Shown piece after piece: positions 24,398-35,100 of a DNA stretch of 64,000 nt. How positions within the stretch are numbered: the stretch's first letter is position 1; each line of letters opens with the position of its first letter. A program made the position numbers and the translations under genes. Source of the DNA: Novosphingobium sediminis (GTDB lineage: Bacteria; Pseudomonadota; Alphaproteobacteria; Sphingomonadales; Sphingomonadaceae); assembly GCF_007991615.1 (NCBI RefSeq), contig NZ_BJYR01000002.1:62001-126000 (forward strand). The letters run 5' to 3'. The notes beneath the pieces are model-generated. The model was not told the DNA's origin. It searched no databases and worked only from the letters and a program-made list of their open reading frames with translations.

Positions 24398-25651
24398 TTA
24401 AGCCACGCGGAGCGCCGCCTGTGTTTCGAGGGACTGGTCGATGGTAGCCGCCACCATCTGCGCCGTGACCGCACTCAAGGTCCAGCCAAGGTGGCCGTGG
24501 CCGGTGTTGTAGAACACCTGCGAACGCCGACCTGCGCCGACGCGCGGCATCATGTCGGGGAGCATGGGCCTGAGGCCTGCCCAAGGCACGACTTCTCCCA
24601 CGTTCACGTCCGGGAACAACTGGCGCACCCACTGCACCAGCGGCGCGATGCGGTCTGCGCGGATATCGCGGTTTTCGCCATTGAACTCAGCCGTTCCCGC
24701 AACACGGAAGCGGTCCTTCCCGAGGCGCGAGGTGACGATCTTGGCATCCTCGTCAAGCAGGCTGACCCAAGGTGCGGCTGTCTGGCTCGCCTCGTCACGC
24801 AGCATCACGGTGATCGAGTAGCCCTTCACCGGATAGACATTGACCCGGTCACCAATCATCGCAGCGAGCCGGCGGCTGCCCACTCCGGCGCAGATGACAA
24901 TTCCGTCGAAATGGCCGACATCCTCGATCCGCTGGTCTGTCAGGCTGGCAGTGCGGATCGTGACGCCGCGTTCATGCACGGCAATGGCCTGTACCGCCCG
25001 GTCAAGCTGCAGCACTGCGCCCTTGCGCTCGCAGGCGGCAGCAAGGCCGCGGGTGAACTTGCAGATGTCGCCCGTCGCGTCAGACGGTGTGTAATAGCCA
25101 CCGCAATAGTCGCCGGTGACGGTCGGGTCGATCTTGCGCATTTCATCCGGCGTCACCTGGAACCGATCAAGCCCGCCTGCGCGGACGAGTTTGTTGGTGC
25201 GCTCCGCATCGGCAAAGCTGGCGGCATTGCGGTAGATGTGCAGGATGCCGCGCTTCTCGCAGTCGAAATTGATGCCTTCCCGCTCGGCAATGTCGAACAG
25301 GTACTTGCGCGCCTCGATGGCGAGCCGGACCGTTTCCATCGTGTTGGCATCATGCTTGGGGATCGCGCCGAGGAATTCCGCGATCCAGGAGAACTTGTGC
25401 CAGCCCGGACGCGGGTTGAACAGCAAGGGTGCATCGCGCCGCGCCATCCAGCGCAGGCCCTTGAACACGGTGCCGACCGAATTCCAAACTTCGGCATTGC
25501 TGGCCGAAAGCTGCCCGCCGTTGGCGAACGAGGTTTCCATGGCCGGCAGCGGCTGACGATCAATGACAGTGACGTGGTGGCCGCGCTCGAGCAGCGCGTA
25601 AGCCGTGGTAATACCGGTAATTCCGGCGCCAATAACCGCAAAATGCGACAT
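24398..25651 (-). CDS. dadA: FAD-dependent D-amino-acid dehydrogenase family enzyme (candidate glycine/D-amino acid oxidase)
   Basis: This is a 417-residue DAO-family flavoprotein. The FAD motif is at the start: FAVIGAGITGITTAYALLER, followed by HHVTVIDRQPL and FANGGQLSASNAEVWNS, the DadA signature. Later stretches are GYSITVMLRDEA, WAGLRPMLPDMMPRVG and the C-terminal FAD loop NTGHGHLGWTLSAVTAQMV. DadA oxidatively deaminates D-amino acids and feeds electrons to the respiratory chain. I chose ATG 25651, with AGGAG 8 bases before it; longer starts fall within the riboswitch region. A tandem glycine riboswitch upstream suggests glycine is a substrate or at least the signal, which is inference. 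Confidence 0.9.
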   Translation of the reverse strand: MSHFAVIGAGITGITTAYALLERGHHVTVIDRQPLPAMETSFANGGQLSASNAEVWNSVGTVFKGLRWMARRDAPLLFNPRPGWHKFSWIAEFLGAIPKHDANTMETVRLAIEARKYLFDIAEREGINFDCEKRGILHIYRNAASFADAERTNKLVRAGGLDRFQVTPDEMRKIDPTVTGDYCGGYYTPSDATGDICKFTRGLAAACERKGAVLQLDRAVQAIAVHERGVTIRTASLTDQRIEDVGHFDGIVICAGVGSRRLAAMIGDRVNVYPVKGYSITVMLRDEASQTAAPWVSLLDEDAKIVTSRLGKDRFRVAGTAEFNGENRDIRADRIAPLVQWVRQLFPDVNVGEVVPWAGLRPMLPDMMPRVGAGRRSQVFYNTGHGHLGWTLSAVTAQMVAATIDQSLETQAALRVA

Positions 25652-25721
25652 GAGCTGTGCTCCTGATGTGAGAAATGCGTCTTTGCCGGCCCCCAAAAGG
25701 ACCAGCGCGGCGTTCATTTCC

Positions 25722-25946
25722 CCATCTCTGTCGCTTGTGCCTGAGAGCTTGACCGCTTCGGCCTCACACGGCAGCTGCGTGTGACCCTACCATACGGCTT
25801 TCTCCGTCGGCGGATGGTCGCGCTGAGGTTATAAACCCTGCCCACGCCATCACTCTCCAGAGTGTCAAGACCACACGGTTCCTGGTGCCTGAGAGTTTCC
25901 TGGGGGGTTGCTCCGTCGGCGCCGGTACGAAACCGAACTCTCCCAT
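25722..25946 (-). promoter_or_regulatory. Tandem glycine riboswitch
   Basis: Two glycine aptamers lie in series upstream of the dehydrogenase. The first (about 25946-25884) runs from GGGAGAG through the CCGACGGAGCAA core to CTCTCAGGCACC. The second (about 25864-25731) runs from CTGGAGAGTG through CCGACGGAGAAAGCC to CTCTCAGGCACAAG. These are the conserved P1, P3 and CUCUCAGGC elements of the class, in both copies, with a short linker. The expression platform, between about 25725 and the start codon at 25651, contains GGTCC...GGGCC arms that could sequester the ribosome-binding site. The remaining 25947-26121 has no gene that I can see. Confidence 0.92.
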
Positions 25947-26121
25947 GCGGTCATCAAGACAATGGTTGCGGCATACTCCTTCATCCAAAGGCTGTGACAG
26001 CCTGCTTTATCCGGAAGAGACCGGCCATGACTCGCAGTCATACCCTCATCTCAGAAGCTTATTGTGCATCAGCGAAAGGAATAGTTCCAGCCCCCACGCC
26101 GCTTATACACATCAACATCGG

Positions 26122-29100
26122 TCAGCGAGCCGGACTTCCCACGATGGCAGGCTTTGCCGCATCCCCCACAACGACAAACGCTGCCCAATAGAACGGGTGC
26201 GACGTCTGCGGATCGTCCATCAAGGCCGCTTCGGCTCCTGCGAGCGCAGTACCAACGGATTCGCCGGGCTTGCCGGCGATGAGGCCGCCGATCAGCCGGC
26301 GGGTGGCGTTGAATTCGTCTGGCACCGGCCAGTGGCTGGCGATCACGGCCCGCGCGCCGGCGCCCGTGAAGGCCCGCACCAGTCCGTCGAGGGCGTAGTT
26401 GCCTCCGGTCGTCACACCGGCCTCGCGGCTCGCCGCGACGGTCGCCATCCCGGCCGTATCGCAGGCGGAGAGGATCACGAGATCGGCATCGAGCTTGAGG
26501 TCGAAGATTTCGCGGAAACTGAGGAGGCCGTCCGATCCCTTGGCGCCGAAGCTTGTCACCAGCGCGGGACGGGCCGGGCAATCCTTGCGCGGCGCCGAAA
26601 CCAGCCCGTGCGTGGCAAAATGAAGCACACGGTATTGATCGAGCGAGGGATCGGCGAGGAGGCCGGTGTCGGTGAAGCTGTTTCCCGTCTTCACCACGCT
26701 GGTCCCGCCCAGAGTCCTCGCGGCAAACAGCAATTCGTCGGCCTTCACCGGACGCTGCCAGACCGCGAGCGGCCAATCGCAGCTGTCCGCCACTGCCGTC
26801 ACGGGGCGCTGCTGGGGCACGGTATTGTTGCCGAGCCCGAGATAGGGCCGCCGCGCTCCCGACGGCGCAAGCCCGCGCAAGTCGAGGAAGGCGCGCGGGC
26901 TTACCGCGATGGAAATGGAGCGATCCCGCCCGAACCAGGCAATGCCGGTGAAATCGAACGCGTCCGCGTCGATATCGACCGTGCGCGCCTTGTAGGCCGC
27001 AATCCCGGCATCGGCAGTGACAAGGACAGCGGGTGGCAACTGGAGCATCGCCGCATCTGGCTCGAACACGAGATGGCGCACACCGGCCAGTTCCGCATCG
27101 ATCGGTCCGAACAGCGCCTTGTAGAGCGCGCGAGAGCTATCGAGATCGAAAGGCCGGTTGACCACCTTGCCGTTCTCGATGGTGACGATGCTGTTGCGGA
27201 TCTTCTGCACCGTACGGGCAAGGTCTGCACGGGAGAGCGGCACGGCATAGAGCCGCGCTGCACTCTGCGTAGCGTAGAGCCCGTAGATATCCTGACCGAC
27301 CGCCACGAGCTTGTAGTACGCCTCGCCAGCCTTCAGCGCCGCCTGCATCTCCGGCAGCGTCACCCGCTTCGGAGCGAGCGAAGTATAGCGCGGATAGGCG
27401 GAGAGCTTGGCGAGGATCTCGGTCTGTTCGCGGCGGAGAGCAGTCAGCGCTTCCTGCTGCGCGGTGAGTTCTGCGGATTCGCTCGCTGTCGGGCTGGGAA
27501 GTGCACCTAGGCGCGCAACTTCACCTTCTGTGCGGACAATATCGCGGCTGCGGGCGAGCGAAAGCCGAAACAGCGCGGCGGCGGCATCGTTCCCCTCGGT
27601 AAGCTGCCGCGCGAGGATGGCCTGCGTCTGCGCGACACCGGGGCGTTCCAGCACTTGCGCAGCCGCAAACGCAGCCACTGCGCTCGCTGCCCCATCGCTT
27701 CCTTCTCCTGCCAACAGGGAGAAGTACGGCGCCAGCAGGTCACGCAGCGTGGTTCCGCTATCCGCAATCGCCGCGCTCTCATCGACCACGGCGGCAAACA
27801 GCTTGGCAGCCGCTGCGCGATCACCTGCAGCCAGCAGGAAGGCGGCCTTGCGCGCCTTGGCAGAAAGCACCGCCGGCGATGCGGGATAGGCTGCCTCAAG
27901 TTCTGCGATAGCGCGGTCGAAACCTGCTTCGGCTTCGTTTTTGCGACCGGCGGCTCCTGCGATCCGGGCCATTTCGATATCGATCTCGGCTGACAGCCAG
28001 ACAATCGAGGCCACTCTCCCGCCGCGCACCATGGCGAGGCGTTCTCGCGCCTTGGCGAAACCGGCAGCAGCTTCCTCATTGCGGCCGGCGATGCGCGCAG
28101 CCGTGGCGCCGATGGCAAGCGCCTGACCATCGAGGATCTCCGCCTTCTCCGCGCGGGTCAGCGAAGGATCGGGTGCACCCATGCGCCGCGTGGCGCTGTT
28201 CTCGCGGTTGATGGCTTCGGACAGCGGCAGGTTGATCTCGCCGTCCGCCAGCTTCGCGCTGTTGAAGATCGCGTCCACCGGATCAACGCTTTTTGCGAGT
28301 TCTGCCACGGCGCCATCGGGATTGCGCTGGTTGAGCTGATCCAGTGCGCGGTAGTTGCGCAGCAGCCGCTGGCTCAGGCCATCGCCAGCAAGCTGCGCCC
28401 GTTCGCTTTCGCCAAAGAGACGCGCCGCCGTATCGAAATTGCCGAGATTCGATTGCTGAAGCGCTTGGTTGGCAAGGGCTTCTGCCACATCCGCTTGCTC
28501 GCCCTTTTCGCTCCGGGCCTTTTCGGCCAGCACTTCGAAGAACGCTGCGGATTCGGCAAAGCTGCTGCCATTGTTGCGCAGATACCCTTCACCGCGCACA
28601 CCGAGCGGATCAAGCAAGCCAGCCTGCAGCCGCGCAAAAGCTGCCGCATCGGTGACTTCGGTGCTGGCGACCTTGATCTCGCCGGGCACCTGCCTGTTCA
28701 GCACAACGCTCGCCAGCGCGAGGCGCAGCGCAGCATCATAGGCGGCAAGGCCTTCGACGAAGTAACTCGTATTCCCGCGGACCAAGGCGTAGCGGCGATA
28801 GTCGAGGCCGCTGGCGGGATCGCGGCAAAGCATCGCGTCGGCCTGACCAAGGCCATCGATCTCGACATGGCCCGCTGCTCCGCAGGCGCGCTCCTGACCG
28901 GCCGCGGCGGGTATTCCCGCCATCGGTGCGACATCGATCGGGAAAGCATGGCGCAGAGCGACAAGCGTGCCTACCGGGCCAGCCGCATCGCGGCAGGAAA
29001 GCGTATAGCTGCGGTCGAACATGCCGCTGAGGCGCGGATCGCGCGGGGCGACCTGCGCCGAGCAGACCACGCCAGCATTGCCGAGCCGAAAGCTGCTGCG

Positions 29101-29196
29101 CACCGATAGCGGCACCGGGCGTGCGGCCGGATCCGCAGGCGCGAAGCCGCTGCCCAGCGCTGCGAGCGAAAGGAACAGCCCGATCGCGCGCTTCAT
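26122..29196 (-). CDS. Exported TPR-like CHAT-domain (caspase-family) protein
   Basis: This is a 1,024-residue protein. Residues 1-27 are a signal peptide (MKRAIGLFLSLAALGSGFAP), and the next 130 residues contain four cysteines that could form disulfides in the periplasm. Residues about 200-600 are alpha-helical with TPR-like repeats (EALANQALQQSNLGNFDTAARLFGE). A coiled coil follows near 560-600, then a C-terminal CHAT domain: YKLVAVGQDIYGLYA, LVFEPDAAMLQLPPAVLV, and the catalytic pair His863 in HFATHGLVS and Cys912 in VILSACDTAG. The dyad is intact, so protease activity is plausible. The start codon overlaps the tpsA stop as ATGA. The role is unknown; processing or quality control of the secreted partner is the simplest guess. 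Confidence 0.88.
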   Translation of the reverse strand: MKRAIGLFLSLAALGSGFAPADPAARPVPLSVRSSFRLGNAGVVCSAQVAPRDPRLSGMFDRSYTLSCRDAAGPVGTLVALRHAFPIDVAPMAGIPAAAGQERACGAAGHVEIDGLGQADAMLCRDPASGLDYRRYALVRGNTSYFVEGLAAYDAALRLALASVVLNRQVPGEIKVASTEVTDAAAFARLQAGLLDPLGVRGEGYLRNNGSSFAESAAFFEVLAEKARSEKGEQADVAEALANQALQQSNLGNFDTAARLFGESERAQLAGDGLSQRLLRNYRALDQLNQRNPDGAVAELAKSVDPVDAIFNSAKLADGEINLPLSEAINRENSATRRMGAPDPSLTRAEKAEILDGQALAIGATAARIAGRNEEAAAGFAKARERLAMVRGGRVASIVWLSAEIDIEMARIAGAAGRKNEAEAGFDRAIAELEAAYPASPAVLSAKARKAAFLLAAGDRAAAAKLFAAVVDESAAIADSGTTLRDLLAPYFSLLAGEGSDGAASAVAAFAAAQVLERPGVAQTQAILARQLTEGNDAAAALFRLSLARSRDIVRTEGEVARLGALPSPTASESAELTAQQEALTALRREQTEILAKLSAYPRYTSLAPKRVTLPEMQAALKAGEAYYKLVAVGQDIYGLYATQSAARLYAVPLSRADLARTVQKIRNSIVTIENGKVVNRPFDLDSSRALYKALFGPIDAELAGVRHLVFEPDAAMLQLPPAVLVTADAGIAAYKARTVDIDADAFDFTGIAWFGRDRSISIAVSPRAFLDLRGLAPSGARRPYLGLGNNTVPQQRPVTAVADSCDWPLAVWQRPVKADELLFAARTLGGTSVVKTGNSFTDTGLLADPSLDQYRVLHFATHGLVSAPRKDCPARPALVTSFGAKGSDGLLSFREIFDLKLDADLVILSACDTAGMATVAASREAGVTTGGNYALDGLVRAFTGAGARAVIASHWPVPDEFNATRRLIGGLIAGKPGESVGTALAGAEAALMDDPQTSHPFYWAAFVVVGDAAKPAIVGSPAR

Positions 29197-32100
29197 GGCC
29201 GGGCTCCTTCCAGCATGACGCCGCCGGTCAGCGCCGGGTTGCCGCTGCCGGCAATCGGCTCGTCGATCTGGCCGGGCAGCGCATCGGGCTGGACCGGAAG
29301 CAGCAAGGGCGGCGACTGGATCGCATTATAGCTCGGCAGTTTGCGCTTTTCCGGATCAGGCGGGGTATCGCCAAGCACCGGAGTTTCAACGCCGTCGATG
29401 ACCGTCCTGATGCCGGGGTCAGGCAGCAACCGGGTATCGATCCCGCAGGAAGCTGCTGTGAGCAGGCAGCCGTTCAAGCGGCTGTCTGCAGTAAATCCGG
29501 AGAGATTGAACCCGCTCTGCTTGAACTGGAACCAGGCCCTTGCTCCGCCGACAAGACCGGTGGCGGTGCGGAATGTGCCGTTGATGATGACCGTGATCGG
29601 GCTAACGCCGGCTTGCGCGATTTTGATGCCGTCAAGCGGTTCCTCGAAGCCCAGCGGGTCGAGGCCGTTGCCGGTCCGCTGGATATAGAAGCTGCGACCG
29701 ACGGTGAAATCGAGCGCCCCGGCGCGGATGACCGGTCCGTTGCTGCCTGCACTCACACGGTCAAGTGCAGGCTCGACCCCGGCGAAGAATGGATCTGCGG
29801 CCAGTTGGTCGAGGAGCGGGGCCGCCGCAACGTGGATATCGCGCGCATTGATCTGCAAAGTGCCGGTCGGCACGCCGCCCTGGCCGAGCACGGACACGCT
29901 TCCGGTATCCGAGGCGATCTGGAACTGGCCGGTGCGGAAGACCAGCGCATTGCTTGCCCGGAAGCCTGTGGCCTGAAGCGCTCCCGCGATGCGAATGGTT
30001 CCGCTTGGGGGCCCCGCTGCCGCTGCGCCGGTGGTGAACTGCACAGTCCCGAGCGGATCGTCGATCGTGCTGCCCGCATCGGGACCGGTCACTCCCAGAT
30101 TGCCGATCAGGATATCAACGGCCCCGGCCACGTCGGGCGCGAAGATGCTGACCGAGCCGCTGTTGATCCGGCTCCATTCGGCATTGTCGAGCGTGAAGCT
30201 GCCTGCCGGTACGATGCTTCCGTCAAGCCCGTCGCCGATCCGCATGCCGAGCGGGTTGCGCGAAATGAGCGTGATTGTCCCCGAGAGACCGGCATTGAGC
30301 CCAGAGCCTGCCGGCATGACAAGGTCGTTGGCGCGCAATTCGATTGATGGCGATTGCCACACACCGCCAAGCTGCGCCGTGCCGCCTGCATCGATCAGGA
30401 TGCTGCGTGCGGCGGCAATGCCCTGCGTCGCCGCATCGCCGGCTACGGCGGCGGTGAAGGTGCTGCCGCTCGCAGCCCCGGTGATGGTCAGCCCGCCGCC
30501 CGCAGCCACCAGCGGCGCGGCATACACGGCGTCGAAGTTGAACTCGCCAATCGCGCCGCCAACTGCGCCGAGCGTATTGCTTGCCACGAGAATACGGCCA
30601 GCCTGGCTCGTGAGGTCTGCCGTGCGCACACTGCCGCCGGCAAGGAACGCCACATCCCGTGCCCGCACCGAACCGACTGTCAGATCGCCTGTCGCGATAA
30701 GCGCGGTATCGGTTGCCGCAGTCACGTTGCCTGCTGCCAGTGATCCGCCAGCGGCGCGCAGCTCGACCGTTGTGCCACCAGCGATTGCATTACCGACCTG
30801 CACGTTGCCCGCACCGTTGATTAGCACCGCAGTTCCGGCATCGAGATTGCCAAGCGTCACCCCGCCGGCCGTATTGCTCTGTGCGATCCTGCCAATCGCG
30901 GTAACCGATCCGCCCGTCATCGAACCGGCACTTCCGATGGAAACCGAGCCGTCAGTTGCGACGACATTGCCAAACACAAGCGTGCCGTTTGCAGCGAATG
31001 TCACCGCCGCGCCGTTGACGTTGCCGATCCCGAGGTTGCGCCCGCCGAGGAGCACGCTGCCGATCGCGTCGACCGCTCCGGTCTGAAGATCGCCTGCAGC
31101 CAGAACACTGAGGTCGGTTCCCGCCGCTAACGCCTGCGTAGTGATCGCGCCGCCGGTGCTGCTGACAGTCAGCGCCGTGCCGGCAGCCAGTGCCCCCGTC
31201 GCTGCCGGGCCGGTCGTGTTGATCGTCAGCAGCCCGTTGGTCGACGAAATCGCCCTGGCAGCCAGTGCCCCGGTGATGTCCAGCGTCACGTCGCCAGCGG
31301 CCGAACCCGCATCGCCGCTCAGCGCGGTGTCACCCGCAGCCGTCAGCGCAATCCCGTCGTGGCCGGCCAGCGCGCCCGCCTGCAGGCTTCCGCCAGACCG
31401 CACGGTGAGGACCCCACCGTTCGCCGCCAGATCGCCGGTGGCCATTGCCCCGCCGCTCACCAGTCGCAGCTCGCCAGCTGTCACCGTAGCGTTGCCGGAG
31501 GACAGCGTCGTGCCGCTCGAGACGCGCAGGCCCACGCCTCCGACGAGGCCCGCTGCCGAAAGATTGCCCAACGCTGCAAAGCCGCCCGCCGATGCGAGCA
31601 GCCGTCCGCCGGTCGCGGTGAGGTCTCCGCTAAGCAGATTGGCGCCCGCCGTGAGCAGAACATCGCCGGTAGTGGCGCTAGCAGAGGCAAGGCGCAGGTT
31701 GCCACCCGCGTCAGCGGTAATGCCGTTTGCGGCGCTGACAGCGCCTGCTGTCAACGCAGTCCTCGCACCGAGCGTGGCAGTCCCGCCGGTCGCGGTCACG
31801 TCACCAGCGGAAATCGCGCCGCCGCTGCTGGCAAGATTGACATTGAGCAGTGCGCTGGACGCCCCCGCGACAAAGTCGCCGACCGCGTTGACAGTGACGC
31901 TGCTGCCCGTTGCGCTGAGCTGCCCCGTCGTCACGGCGGCAAGGCCTGTCACCGTAATCCCGTCGAAGCTGGCCAGATCACCCGCCGTCAACACGCCGCC
32001 GCTGTTCAGCGTGACGCTGTCCCCCGCATCGGCCGAAACGATGTCCATGGTGCCGGCAGACGTGGCCGTGATGGCCGAGTTGACTGACGCAAGCGCACCA

Positions 32101-35100
32101 GCCCTGATCCCGCCGGTCGTGCTGGTGAGCGCGATCAGGCCCCCCGCAGTCACCGATCCTGCAACAAGATTGCCGTTCGCCGAAAGCGTCGCCGCGCCGT
32201 TTGTCGATTGCACCGTGCCGACGGTTACCCCGGCATTGCCCGTTACCGTCACGTCGGCAGCCGCGCCCAGATTGCCCGCTGTGAGCACTCCGGTGCTCGA
32301 AAGATCAAGCGATCCAGCGGTTGTGTTCGCATTACCGAGCGAGAGGGTTGTGCCTGCGATGACGCGAACACCGCTGGTGCCAGCAAGCCCCGCCGCCGTG
32401 ATGTTGCCAAGCGCAGCGGACGTGCCTGCGTTGGCGGACACGCGGCCCGCCGCCGCGTTCAAGTCGCCGGTGGTCAGCGCTGACACGGCATCGAGCGTCA
32501 GGTCGCCGGTTGCCGTACTCGCCGAAGTCAGCGTGAGATTGGTGCCCGCGCTCATTGTCACGCCGGTCCGCGCAGAAACCGCGCCCGCAGTACCCGCTTG
32601 ATTTGCCGAGAAGGCCACAGCCCCAATTGTAGAAGTGAGATTGCCGACACCGACCGCGCCGCCGGTGCTGGTCAGCGAGATCGTTCCCGTGGCCGACATT
32701 GCCGCGCCGGTCAGGTCCGTTGCTGCATTCACCGTGATGGGGCCAGCTGTCGCCGTGACTGCGCCGAGCGCGACCTTGTCGGTGCCGGTCGCGGTCACCG
32801 CGCTGCCCGATACGTCGCCGCTGGTCAGCACGCCGCCCGAGGCGCTGAGGTCGACAGTCCCCGCCCCCAGCACCGAGGCAAGCGTCATCGCTCCGTTGGA
32901 GGTGATGGTGATCGGGCTGGCGGTGCCGGTTGCGGTGACGGCGCCTGCGGTCACCGCCGCCCCGCCCTTCACGTTGACGCCCGCCGCGCCGCCGAGGTTC
33001 CCCGCTGTGAGCACCCCCGTTGAATCGACCGAAAGGAAATCGCCCGCGCTGGCCGAAGTGACGTCCATCGTCGTGCCAGAGGTCAGGTCGATCCGGTCAT
33101 CGGCAGCAAGCACGCTGGCGGCAAGTGCGCCGCCCGCACCCAAATTGATCGCCCCGCTGGCCGGAAGCGCCCGCGTGGCGGTGACATTGCCGACCGAAAC
33201 ATTGCCGATCGAAACGGCCGCGAGTGCCCCGGCGTTGATCGCGCCTGATACCGAGATCGGCCCGCCCGCAGGCAGGATCACTGCCGAGAGGACAGCGGGA
33301 AGATCGTAATCGAGGAACGGATTGCCGCCGATTGCGGCCATCTCGTAGTCCGCCAGCAGCACTCGGCCTGAAGCGGTGATAGCACCGGTCGTCTGCCCGG
33401 TTCCGGCAAGAACGGCGATCTCCCGCCCGGCGAGCGAACCGCTGGTGATCGCAGCGGGCGAAAGCAGCACGATGTCGCGCGCGGCGCCGAGATTGCCAAC
33501 TGTAACGCCGGTGCGACCCAATACGGTGATCCCGAAGGTCGCACCCGGCAGGGCCGATGGGCTGACGAGTCCGGCAGAAATCGCCCCGGCATCAACCGTC
33601 CCGTCCGAGTTGATCTGGACGCTGTCGCCCGCCTGAATGGCCCCGGCCACCCCCACGGATGTCGTGCCGGCAAGCAGTACTGCCTGACCCGCGGTGACAG
33701 CGTTGGTTGTCAGCACCGCAGCGGACGTGATCGAGGCTGCCCCATCGGCCGTGACGCTCCCAACGGCAACGTTGCCGGGCGCGGAAACATTGACGTCGCC
33801 GCCAGCCCGGATGGCACCGAGCGAAACTGTCGTTCCTGCCGTCACCCCGATTGCGCCCAGCGAGGTGAGGTCATCGAGCCTGACGAGCCCCGTTGCGGTC
33901 AGCGCCAGCGGGCCGCCGCTGTTTGCCGACATATGCGCGAAGAGGTCGCCCCCGGTTGTCAGGCTGACCGAAGTTGTGCCGGAAAGTGTGCCAGCGACGC
34001 CAGCAGGGTCCGCGCCGGGAAGCCAGTTTCCGGCAGAAATGTTCGCGGTATCGGCCGTTACGTTCGCCCCGTCGAGCGTGACCGTCAGGTCAGCCGGGGT
34101 ATCGAAGCTCAGGTCGCCGGTCAGGACCGAATTGCCCCCGGTCAACGCGATGATCGAGGCTGGCGCGCCTGCGATTGCCGTGCCGGAACTGGTGAAGCTA
34201 AGGCTGTTTGCGTTGATCGTGCCGCCATTCACCGTCCAGGTCAGCGGGTGCCCCAAATTGGAAGTCGTCCCCGTTGTCGCGCCGGTTCCGCCAGTGCCCC
34301 TTGCGCTGAAGGTCATCGACTGGCCGGTGATCTGGCCAGTTCCGACGATCAGGCGCGCCCCGCGCAGGTCAGTGGTCTCAACCGTGCCGCCCACTTGCCC
34401 AGCGCCGCCTGCACCGGTCCCGCTGCTGCCGCCAGTGCCGTTAGCCTGCCCGAGGAGCGAGCTTGTAAAGTTAAGCTTGCCAGCTTCGGCAGTAACCATT
34501 GCTGTGCCGCCAGCACCGTCTCCGCCATTGCCGTCTGTTGCGGCTGCCAGGCCCGCACCGCCCGCGCCGCCTGCACCGCCGATACCGTTCGCCAGCACGT
34601 TCGCCGCGCCAAACGTGGCAGAGCCGGTTACCGGAACTGCGACGGCACTGGCGATCACGCCCAGTGTTGCCGAGCCAGCGCGGGCATTGCCGCCTTTCCC
34701 ACCTGTACCGCCGGTGCCGCTGCTGAATGCGGCGCCGCCAGCGCCGCCCGCACCGCCAATGCCATCCGCCGTCACGGTGGTGCCACCAAGGGTGAGAGTG
34801 GCATTGCCAGCCTCTGCCAGCGCCCGGGCTTGCCCGCCGGCACCGGCACCGGCAGCGCCGCCGTTATCCGGGAAAAACAGCGGAGCACTGCCCGCCCCGC
34901 CCCGTCCGCGCGCATCAATCAGCGTGCCGCCAAAGCTGATCGTCGCATCGCCTTCGACCGCGTTGTAGGCGATCGCTTCGGCACTACCGCCGCTTCCCTC
35001 GCCGCCGATGCCGCCATTCGAACTGGCACCGCCATCGCCATAAGCCCTGACGGTCAGCCCTGCACCGGTAGCACTGCCGTTGCGTGCCGAAAGAACTGCC

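Noticed and set aside
31141..34968. Long Pro/Ala/Val-rich plus-strand open frames opposite tpsA
   Set aside because: They are mirror images of the TpsA repeats in a high-GC gene; no start context and no recognisable domain.
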